A stretch of 5,315 nt of DNA from contig DATFLK010000116.1 of the NCBI GenBank assembly GCA_035267815.1, positions 1-5,315 of the forward strand, in the 5' to 3' direction. The position numbers and the translations under genes are program-made. This DNA comes from DATFLK01 sp035267815. Lineage in GTDB: Bacteria; Pseudomonadota; Zetaproteobacteria; Mariprofundales; Mariprofundaceae. Positions 1 to 5,315 of this stretch are shown here, one piece after another. Position 1 is the first letter of the stretch; every line of letters starts with the position of its first letter. The notes under the pieces were generated by a model that was not told where the DNA came from, did not search any database, and saw nothing but the letters and a program-made list of their open reading frames with translations.

Positions 1-132
1 TGTTCAGACAATGGCCAGCATCCGCTTGTATACATTAACCTGAAGGATGGCAAGGGACGATGCCAGTATTGCGGTCAGGCCTTTGTCTATGTCGACAATG
101 ACTCGCGCGACAAGGAGCAGGAGGCGGCCTGA
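1..132 (+). CDS. CHCC-type zinc-finger domain protein, C-terminal part (5' end outside window)
   Basis: This is the last 43 codons of a small protein, read in frame 1 and ending at TGA 130-132. The residues show a complete zinc-ligand set, C1-x5-H7-x13-C21-x2-C24, with HPLVYINL after the His and CQYCGQAF around the last two Cys. That pattern matches the zf-CHCC family, which is related to the C-terminal zinc domain of the mitochondrial complex I subunit NDUFS6. Bacterial members are usually only about 60-75 residues long, so perhaps 20-30 residues lie off the left edge. Their role in bacteria is poorly defined; a link to respiratory complex I assembly is known for the eukaryotic relative and is only inferred here. 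The tail after the finger is acidic and polar (DNDSRDKEQEAA). The gene converges with rlmB, whose stop lies 3 bases further on. Confidence 0.85.
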   Translation, partial: CSDNGQHPLVYINLKDGKGRCQYCGQAFVYVDNDSRDKEQEAA

Positions 133-143
133 CGCCTAGCGTC
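131..143. terminator. Short perfect inverted repeat at the convergent gene ends
   Basis: GACGC (131-135) and GCGTC (139-143) can pair around a 3-base CTA loop. The CTA is the rlmB stop codon in reverse complement, and the left arm begins inside the zinc-finger gene's TGA. The position suits a bidirectional terminator for two convergent genes. The stem is only 5 bp and no T-run follows on either strand, so it does not look like a classical intrinsic terminator. It may be chance. Confidence 0.25.
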
Positions 144-870
144 CCCGTCGGCGCACCATCTCGAACAGAGCGACGCCCGTCGCCACCGACACATTTAGCG
201 ACTCCACGCGACCCGGCATGGGAATACGCACCAGATGGTCGCAGCTGTCGCGCACCAGTCGGCGCAACCCTTTGCCTTCACCGCCCATCACCATGCCGAC
301 CGCACCATCGAGCCGGGCATCATAGAGCGAATCCTGCACCTCGCCGGCCAGCCCGACGATCCAGAACCCCTTCTCCTGCAACGTCTGGATGATACGAGCC
401 AGATTGGTCACCCGTATCACCGGCAATCGCGACAGCGCCCCGCAGGCGCTCTTGGCCACCACCGGCGAACCCAGATCGGCGGCATGATCCTTGGGGATCA
501 CCACGCCCGCACAACCTGCCGCCTCGGCTGTGCGGATGCAGGCACCGAGATTGCGTGGATCGGTCACCTGATCGAGCAGCAACACCATCGGCGCTGATGC
601 GACATCGACCGACTCGATCCACTCATTAAAAGAGAGCACCGGCCCGCCTGTCACCATCTCCGCCACCACACCCTGATGCGGCACGCCGCCAGCCTGTCGC
701 TGCAATGCCCCCTTCGGCACGAATGAGACCCTGATCCCCGCCTTGCGAGCCAGATGCACCAGCTCGCTCAGCCGAGGGTGCTGCTTACCCTTCTCGACCA
801 GCAGCATCTCAACGGCCTCGCCCGCCTCCAACGCATGCTTCACCGCATGAATCCCCGCCAATACCTTCAT
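136..870 (-). CDS. rlmB: 23S rRNA (guanosine-2'-O-)-methyltransferase RlmB
   Basis: This 244-residue SPOUT-class (TrmH/SpoU family) enzyme uses S-adenosylmethionine to methylate the 2'-O of G2251 (E. coli numbering) in the peptidyl-transferase P loop of 23S rRNA. It matches the family's usual length of about 245 residues. Residues 1-75 form the N-terminal substrate-binding domain (GIHAVKHAL near the start). The methyltransferase domain covers about 92-244 and carries all three motifs: DPRNLGACIRTAEA (N107, R113), MGGEGKGLRRL (E198) and IPMPGRVESLNVSVATG (S224, N226, S228), which form the trefoil-knot AdoMet pocket. The ATG at 868-870 is preceded by AGGAG (876-880 reversed) with a 5-base spacer. 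It is the last gene of the probable radC-DHH-rlmB unit, 21 bases after the DHH gene. TrmH paralogues are possible in principle, but the motif wording and length favour RlmB. Confidence 0.95.
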   Translation of the reverse strand: MKVLAGIHAVKHALEAGEAVEMLLVEKGKQHPRLSELVHLARKAGIRVSFVPKGALQRQAGGVPHQGVVAEMVTGGPVLSFNEWIESVDVASAPMVLLLDQVTDPRNLGACIRTAEAAGCAGVVIPKDHAADLGSPVVAKSACGALSRLPVIRVTNLARIIQTLQEKGFWIVGLAGEVQDSLYDARLDGAVGMVMGGEGKGLRRLVRDSCDHLVRIPMPGRVESLNVSVATGVALFEMVRRRGR

Positions 871-891
871 TTCATCTCCTGTCGGCCGATT

Positions 892-1851
892 CTAACGCCG
901 GTACTGCAACCTGAAAGCCGTGACGAATGCCTCCAGATGATCGGCCGGGAGGTCGTTGATACCGGCCGCCGCCTTGCGCCCACCGCCGGTCGGAAAGCGC
1001 TTGCAGAGATCGTCCGCGCCCGTCTTGTGGTTCAGCGGCGCACGCACGCTGATGCGGTAACCGCCATCTGGCAGCTCGGTCAGCAGCGCATGCGCCCGAT
1101 CGGGCGCGGCACGCGCCAGCTCGTTGGCAAAAACCCCCGAGGCCCGTCGGCTCCAGGGGGTATCGGGCTGAATATAGAGAGCGATCGCATCCTCCTCAAT
1201 CTCGGGCGAAAGCTTGCGTGCCTCATTCATGTCCGACCGAAAGCCGGCATTGAGCAGACGATACGCATCGGTCTCGGCCATGAAGGCAAACGGATCAGCA
1301 TAGGGTTGGATCGCCCGGTAAAGATCGGTCGGGTGCATGTGCAGATCATCCAGCGTGACGCCGTAGCCGTTGTAGTTGATCAACTCACCGAGGTAGCAGA
1401 GCTGATCGAGTTGCGCATGGTCCAGATCCAAAGGCAGTGCCGCCGACCGTGCCGAGGCGTGCAGGTTATCGCCGAAGGCCGCCGTCACCGCCCAGGCGAG
1501 ATACGCGCCCTGCAGATCATCGTTGACCAAGAGGCTCGTGCAGACCTCAGCTCGCGTGTCGATATGCACCGAAAGGTTGGCATGATCAGGAATCATGCCG
1601 GCGAAGTGGTGATCGACATATTGCACCGTGGCGCCGTCATCGAGTAGCCGGACAAGGTCGTCGCGATTCCTGTCGAGCGAGATATCGAGCACGGTCACTG
1701 TATCACCCCTCTTCGCCTGCACCCGTTCCAGTAGCGCGATATCGCGCTTCACGCCGGTCACCAGTTCCGCCTCGCGCGGCTCGGTCAACCGCAGCTGGTG
1801 CAGCGCGCAGATACCGTCGGCATCGCCGTTGAAGACATCAAAAAAGGTCAT
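892..1851 (-). CDS. DHH-family phosphoesterase, substrate unknown
   Basis: This 319-residue cytoplasmic protein has the metal-binding motifs of the DHH superfamily (RecJ, NrnA/pAp phosphatase, cyclic dinucleotide hydrolases). They are FNGDADG with D10 and D12 (motif I), VLDISLD with D56 (motif II), YVDHHFAG with D80-H81-H82 (motif III), and probably FGDN with D128 (motif IV). Together they would hold two Mn2+ ions to cleave phosphodiester or phosphomonoester bonds. A linker with LGELINYNGYG and DDLHMHP (about 154-174) precedes a C-terminal DHHA1-like region ending in PTGGGRKAAAGINDLP (287-302). The usual GGGH signature of DHHA1 reads GGGR here. RecJ is much larger, and NrnA-type wording around motif III differs, so I give no symbol. 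Proteins of this group are sometimes labelled acetyltransferase, which the motifs do not support. The ATG at 1849-1851 follows GGGAGG with a short spacer. It lies between radC and rlmB and is probably cotranscribed with them. Confidence 0.85.
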   Translation of the reverse strand: MTFFDVFNGDADGICALHQLRLTEPREAELVTGVKRDIALLERVQAKRGDTVTVLDISLDRNRDDLVRLLDDGATVQYVDHHFAGMIPDHANLSVHIDTRAEVCTSLLVNDDLQGAYLAWAVTAAFGDNLHASARSAALPLDLDHAQLDQLCYLGELINYNGYGVTLDDLHMHPTDLYRAIQPYADPFAFMAETDAYRLLNAGFRSDMNEARKLSPEIEEDAIALYIQPDTPWSRRASGVFANELARAAPDRAHALLTELPDGGYRISVRAPLNHKTGADDLCKRFPTGGGRKAAAGINDLPADHLEAFVTAFRLQYRR

Positions 1852-1884
1852 TCGCCCTCCCGATCCGATCCTTCCGTGCCGGCA

Positions 1885-2559
1885 TCAGAACCATCCGTTC
1901 TCCTTGAAGGAGACCACATCCTTATCCGCCATCAGGAAGTGATCCAGCACCTTGATATCCAGGGGCGCGCAGGCCTCGACCATGCGGCGGGTCAGGGCGA
2001 TATCATCGTTGCTGGCACGCGCCGTGCCGCCTGGATGGTTGTGAAACAGGATCAATCCCTTGGCATCGATCTCCCAGGCCCGCTTCATGACATTGCGCGG
2101 ATAGGCCACCGCACGATCCACCGCCCCCTCCGAGAGGATCTGCGTTGCAATATGGCGATGCTGCTGGTCGGTGAAGATCGCACCGAAACACTCCATGCCT
2201 CTTCCCTGCACCAGAAACCGCAGATGCGACTTGACCTTGTCGGGCCGATCGAACACCGACTTGCCGGGAAGATCGCTGGCAAGGTAGCGCAGTTCGACCT
2301 GCCGGACCACCGTGAGAAACACCGCCCCCTTCTCACCCAACCCCTCGATCCGCTTCAGCTCCGCCACCGGCGCATCGAACACTCCGGCCAGCGTACCGAA
2401 GACGGCTAGCAACCGCTTGGCGATCGGCTTGACGTCGACACGCGGCACCGCATAGGTCAGCAGAAGCTCCAGCACCTCATAATCGTGAAACCCGTCGAAA
2501 CCGCCGGCGGCAAAGCGCGCCCTCAACCGTTCCCTGTGTCCCTTGACCTGATCATTCAC
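1885..2559 (-). CDS. radC: RadC family JAB1/MPN (JAMM) domain protein
   Basis: This 224-residue protein is full length for the family. Residues about 1-90 form an N-terminal helical region with a helix-hairpin-helix-like stretch (LKRIEGLGEKGA, 68-79), preceded by YEVLELLLTYAVPRVDVKPIAKRLL. Residues about 103-224 are the MPN/JAMM domain: E123, then H173-N-H175-x7-S183-x2-D186, a complete putative zinc-metalloprotease motif. The PSG found in many RadC proteins reads PGG here. Despite the name, the family's role in DNA repair is disputed: the original E. coli radC mutation was later assigned to recG. Start choice: GTG at 2557-2559, supported by AAGGGGG 7 bases upstream; the overlapping ATG two bases further downstream is out of frame. 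It is the first gene of the minus-strand cluster, 33 bases before the DHH gene and divergent from the glutamate dehydrogenase gene. Confidence 0.93.
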   Translation of the reverse strand: MNDQVKGHRERLRARFAAGGFDGFHDYEVLELLLTYAVPRVDVKPIAKRLLAVFGTLAGVFDAPVAELKRIEGLGEKGAVFLTVVRQVELRYLASDLPGKSVFDRPDKVKSHLRFLVQGRGMECFGAIFTDQQHRHIATQILSEGAVDRAVAYPRNVMKRAWEIDAKGLILFHNHPGGTARASNDDIALTRRMVEACAPLDIKVLDHFLMADKDVVSFKENGWF

Positions 2560-2566
2560 CGCTGCA

Positions 2567-2573
2567 CCCCCTT
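2567..2573 (-). promoter_or_regulatory. Ribosome binding site for radC (decides the GTG start)
   Basis: On the minus strand the sequence reads AAGGGGG, then a 7-base spacer, then GTG. It differs from the ideal AAGGAGG at one base. No in-frame ATG near the family's expected N-terminus competes with it, so GTG is the best start. Confidence 0.6.
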
Positions 2574-2614
2574 GCCTAGGACAGTGCCAGACCGGACATT
2601 ACTGAATACACGCC

Positions 2615-2644
2615 ATTTTAGCCTATCCGGGTTATTGCGATCCA
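2615..2644 (-). promoter_or_regulatory. Candidate sigma-70-type promoter for the radC cluster
   Basis: Reading the minus strand, a -10 box TAAAAT (2615-2620) matches TATAAT at 5 of 6 positions. It sits 18 bases after TGGATC (2639-2644), which matches TTGACA at only 3 of 6. Transcription would begin near 2608, giving a leader of about 49 bases to the radC GTG. The -10 is good but the -35 is weak, so the call rests mainly on the -10 and its position. Confidence 0.4.
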
Positions 2645-2650
2645 CCGGAT
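2625..2650. repeat. 6-bp inverted repeat in the divergent intergenic region, possible operator
   Basis: ATCCGG (2625-2630) and CCGGAT (2645-2650) form a perfect inverted repeat with a 14-base gap. It spans the -35 and most of the spacer of the candidate radC promoter and lies about 46 bases upstream of the glutamate dehydrogenase start. The spacing suits a dimeric regulator binding on one DNA face. A 6-bp repeat can also arise by chance in GC-rich DNA, and no known operator consensus is recognised. Confidence 0.25.
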
Positions 2651-2678
2651 TCTGCAATACCGTCGGGCCATGAAACGC

Positions 2679-2686
2679 AGGGGAGA
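2679..2686 (+). promoter_or_regulatory. Ribosome binding site for the glutamate dehydrogenase gene
   Basis: AGGGGAGA lies 9 bases before the ATG at 2696. The ATG at 2670 is in a different frame and has no comparable upstream purine run, so 2696 is the preferred start. No convincing plus-strand promoter was seen between 2560 and 2680. Confidence 0.55.
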
Positions 2687-2695
2687 CATCCATCC

Positions 2696-5315
2696 ATGAA
2701 TGTCGAACATCGCACACGAGACCTACGCCGACAACTCATCAACCTTCTCGATCAGGTTCGCAAGGAGTCCGGTCTCGAACCTCCCCCGCCGCGCATTGCC
2801 GCCTCGCTGACCCACGACTTCCTCGACCTGCTTCGGGACCCTCATCACCAGAGCATCGGACTGCGCTGGCGCCTAGTCAGCCATGCCCATCTGCACCGCC
2901 ACATCTTCTGCATCCGCTGCCCCGATCAGGCTTTCTACCTCGATGCCATCAAGGGCTACTTCCTGCGCCGCAATATTCAGCCGCTCGAACGACATATCCT
3001 GATCGCGCGCATGACAGAGGGACAGGATGGTTACACACTGACTCGGGGAGCCGCAAACAAGAGCCAGAACGGTAACTTCATGCTGATCACCCTGCATGTA
3101 TCCGCCACCCTCCTGCCCAACGGGCGCCGTCTGGCTAGGGACCTGAAGGCGCTCCTGCACGCGGTGGAGCTTTCCGTGAACGACTTCCCCGCCATGCATG
3201 CGGCCGTGGAGCAGTGCGCCCAGAAGCTCAGGGCGGACTCATCCGAAGCCGCCGCGCTGCTACGCTGGATGAACAAGGACAAGTACATCTACCACGGCAT
3301 GCAGTGGCACGAAAAAAGGGTGGGACTTCTCAGAAACAAACGCACGACCGAAAGCATCATCAGGGGGTTCCACGAGGAGATCGAGCTGCTTCCACCACCC
3401 CGTGAACCGGGCCTGGAGTGGCTCCACCTGCACGCCCCCCAGCAACACGCCTACAGTACCGTCAACATGGAGTGCGTCCGCATCTGCTGGCGCGAGGGCA
3501 AACGGCTCGCCTCCCTGATCCTGCTCGGTCACTTCTCGCGCAACGCGCGCCATGCTAATGCCAGCTATATCCCGCTTCTGCGCACCTACTGGGAGAGCCT
3601 TCTCGCCCAGCCGCTGCTCAGACAGTCGGCCTTCTACCGTCGCGAGATTCGTACGATCTTCGACCGCCTGCCCAAGCCGCTGCTTCTCTCGGTACCCGCC
3701 ATGGAGCTACTGGAGCCGATGGTCGAGATCGCCAACCTGACCGGCCCGACACAGACGCATACCGCCCTGTTCCGACCCGGTCCCAATGGCCTGCACCTGT
3801 TGCTGGCCGCCATGCCGGCGGACCGCTTCGGACCCAATGTGCTGCATCGCATCTTCAGGCATCTGCGCGATATCGACATCACCGAGCATGCCTACCAGGA
3901 TTTCAGCATCGGCGCTCACCGCCTGCTGCTAATCGCCTGCACCTGCCAGGGGAAGCGAAGCAATGGCGAAAAAGTGGCCCAAGCGGTGCAAGAGGCGGTG
4001 CTGTTCTGGAAGGATGCGGCGCGGGCGGAAATTCTCGGGCACGCAGGAGAGCTCGACATACCGGCAGCGCTGGCCGAGTTGGAGCAGCTCCCCTTCCTCT
4101 ACCAGAATCTTTTCCCGCCCGAACGCCTCATCGACCACATGAAGGCACGCGACTGGGTTATCGAGCACGGCCGCATCCATGTCAGGGTTCGCAACCTCGA
4201 CAAAGGGGTCGAGCTCGACATCTTTTCGCCCGCGCCGCTGCCGCTGGGCGAACTGGTTGCCACCGTACAGGGATTCGGACTGGTGGCACAGCAGGAGGAG
4301 GTGGTCTCGCTGGAGAAGAATCACCGGAAAGTGCACCTCAGCAACCTTTACTGCACAACCAAACGCACCCCGCACCCCGAGGATATCGGACGCCTGACAC
4401 TGGGCCTAGACCGGGTACTCAACGGCGAGGCGGATGACGAATCCGCCAATGCGCTGGTCCTAATGGCCGGCCTCGATATCCAGCAGGTGACGGTCATCAT
4501 CGCGCTACGCAATCACCTAGTACAGCTGCTTGCCGACGCCGCCCCGACACCGCTGACCAACATGCTCCGCCACCACCCGATGGCCACGGCCAAGCTCTAC
4601 CGCATGTTCGAGGCTAGGCACCGCGCCGCCATGCCGGAGAACTACGAGGAACAGGCGAAACAGGAATTCGAGAAGGCTCTGGAGGGGGTCAAAAACCTCA
4701 CTGATGACCGCTGGTTCCGCGCCCTAGCCGAACTGGTCCATGCAGGGGTGCGCACCAACGCCTATGCACGCAACCCTTGGGAACCCGTCGCCATTAAGAT
4801 CGATCCGCACCTGCTGAGCTACACCCCCAAGCCGGTACCCTATCGGGAAATCTTCGTCCATGGCGTCCATGTGGAGGGGGTTCACCTGCGTGGCGGCCCG
4901 ATCGCCCGTGGTGGCCTGCGCTTCTCGGACCGCCTCTCCGACTTCCGCACCGAGGTGCTAGAGCTGATGGCCACTCAGGTCACGAAAAACAGCCTCATCG
5001 TTCCGACCGGAGCGAAGGGCGGCTTCATCGTGCGACACGGCAAACAGAGGAGTGAACCTTTCGTACAGGAACAGTACCGCGCCTTCATCCGCGCCCTGCT
5101 CTCCCTGACCGACAACATGGTGCGGGGTGAATTCGCCCCGCCCGCCGGCATCCGCATCCCGCAGGAGGATCTGAACGACGCCTATCTTGTGGTAGCTGCG
5201 GACAAGGGCACGGCACGCTACTCCGACAGCGCCAACGAGGAGGCCCGTCTGGCCGGCTTCTGGCTGGATGACGCCTTTGCCAGCGGTGGCAGGCACGGCT
5301 ACGACCACAAGGCCG
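2696..5315 (+). CDS. NAD-specific glutamate dehydrogenase, large type, N-terminal part (3' end outside window)
   Basis: This single open frame of 873 codons has no stop before the right edge. The enzyme deaminates glutamate to 2-oxoglutarate and ammonium with NAD+, mainly for glutamate catabolism, in the cytoplasm. Residues 1 to about 700 are the long N-terminal regulatory part, probably with ACT-like segments (for example around FYLDAIKGYF near 80-89, and LLRWMNKDKYIYHG around 188-201). The catalytic domain is unmistakable: LRGGPIARGGLRFSDR (731-746), TKNSLIVPTGAKGGF (763-777, with lysines 764 and 774 matching the conserved pair), AADKGTARYSDSAN (834-847), and ASGGRHGYDHK just before the edge. 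Having the RGG motif near residue 730 fits the roughly 1,500-1,650-residue (180 kDa) class rather than the 115 kDa or the short hexameric forms, so perhaps 600-750 residues lie beyond the window. It is divergent from radC. No frameshift is seen. The N-terminal part is less familiar than the catalytic part. Confidence 0.95.
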   Translation, partial: MNVEHRTRDLRRQLINLLDQVRKESGLEPPPPRIAASLTHDFLDLLRDPHHQSIGLRWRLVSHAHLHRHIFCIRCPDQAFYLDAIKGYFLRRNIQPLERHILIARMTEGQDGYTLTRGAANKSQNGNFMLITLHVSATLLPNGRRLARDLKALLHAVELSVNDFPAMHAAVEQCAQKLRADSSEAAALLRWMNKDKYIYHGMQWHEKRVGLLRNKRTTESIIRGFHEEIELLPPPREPGLEWLHLHAPQQHAYSTVNMECVRICWREGKRLASLILLGHFSRNARHANASYIPLLRTYWESLLAQPLLRQSAFYRREIRTIFDRLPKPLLLSVPAMELLEPMVEIANLTGPTQTHTALFRPGPNGLHLLLAAMPADRFGPNVLHRIFRHLRDIDITEHAYQDFSIGAHRLLLIACTCQGKRSNGEKVAQAVQEAVLFWKDAARAEILGHAGELDIPAALAELEQLPFLYQNLFPPERLIDHMKARDWVIEHGRIHVRVRNLDKGVELDIFSPAPLPLGELVATVQGFGLVAQQEEVVSLEKNHRKVHLSNLYCTTKRTPHPEDIGRLTLGLDRVLNGEADDESANALVLMAGLDIQQVTVIIALRNHLVQLLADAAPTPLTNMLRHHPMATAKLYRMFEARHRAAMPENYEEQAKQEFEKALEGVKNLTDDRWFRALAELVHAGVRTNAYARNPWEPVAIKIDPHLLSYTPKPVPYREIFVHGVHVEGVHLRGGPIARGGLRFSDRLSDFRTEVLELMATQVTKNSLIVPTGAKGGFIVRHGKQRSEPFVQEQYRAFIRALLSLTDNMVRGEFAPPAGIRIPQEDLNDAYLVVAADKGTARYSDSANEEARLAGFWLDDAFASGGRHGYDHKA

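Noticed and set aside
754..1647. Plus-strand open frame of 297 codons opposite rlmB and the DHH gene
   Set aside because: It lies antisense to two genes with clear family motifs, spans their junction, and its translation has no recognisable domain. Long antisense frames are common in GC-rich coding DNA.
1798..2409. Plus-strand open frame of 203 codons opposite radC
   Set aside because: It overlaps the antisense of the complete JAMM domain and the DHH start. Its translation is low in recognisable structure and rich in His, Arg and Asp, typical of a shadow frame.
2572..2662. Plus-strand promoter candidates for the glutamate dehydrogenase gene, such as TTGCCT-18-ACATTA or TTATTG-17-CAATAC
   Set aside because: Both boxes match the consensus poorly, so I could not support a specific site. 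The real promoter may still lie in this interval.
2873..4375. Several minus-strand open frames of 70-148 codons in the right half
   Set aside because: All lie inside the uninterrupted plus-strand glutamate dehydrogenase frame, which carries unmistakable catalytic motifs.
4958..5308. Minus-strand open frame of 116 codons near the right edge
   Set aside because: It is antisense to the most conserved part of the glutamate dehydrogenase catalytic domain and shows no motif of its own.
1..5315. Mobile element, CRISPR array, toxin-antitoxin pair or defence system
   Set aside because: RadC-family proteins sometimes occur in phage or mobile regions, but here no integrase, transposase, direct repeats, spacer-repeat pattern or small paired genes are visible. 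The neighbours are housekeeping genes of similar base composition.

Overview
The window looks like ordinary chromosome from a GC-rich proteobacterium. The pointers are a CHCC zinc-finger protein of the NDUFS6-like type, an RlmB methyltransferase, a RadC-family JAMM protein and the large NAD-specific form of glutamate dehydrogenase. A gammaproteobacterium or a related lineage is plausible, but the sequence alone does not settle the genus. No transposase, integrase, phage gene, CRISPR array, tRNA or rRNA is visible.

Layout: positions 1-132 (+) are the last 43 codons of a zinc-finger protein cut by the left edge. It converges with a three-gene minus-strand cluster. Read in the direction of transcription, that cluster is radC (2559-1885, GTG start), a DHH-family phosphoesterase (1851-892) and rlmB (870-136). 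The gaps are 33 and 21 bases, and each gene has a ribosome binding site, so an operon is likely. The convergent ends at 132/136 are only 3 bases apart, and a small perfect inverted repeat covers them. Positions 2560-2695 are a divergent intergenic region. It holds both outermost ribosome binding sites, a candidate promoter for the radC cluster, and a 6-bp inverted repeat beside that promoter's -35 box.

From 2696 to the right edge (5315, +) a single open frame of 873 codons runs without a stop. It is the N-terminal portion of a large NAD-dependent glutamate dehydrogenase, cut inside its catalytic domain. It accounts for the whole right half of the window, so the small ORFs there on either strand are shadows.

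Functionally the window mixes housekeeping jobs: 23S rRNA 2'-O-methylation (RlmB), a phosphoesterase of unknown substrate (DHH), a JAMM-fold protein of uncertain role (RadC) and glutamate catabolism (GDH). I found no convincing evidence of a new system. The points most worth a second look are the radC-DHH-rlmB linkage, the uncharacterised DHH protein and the divergent N-terminal region of the glutamate dehydrogenase.
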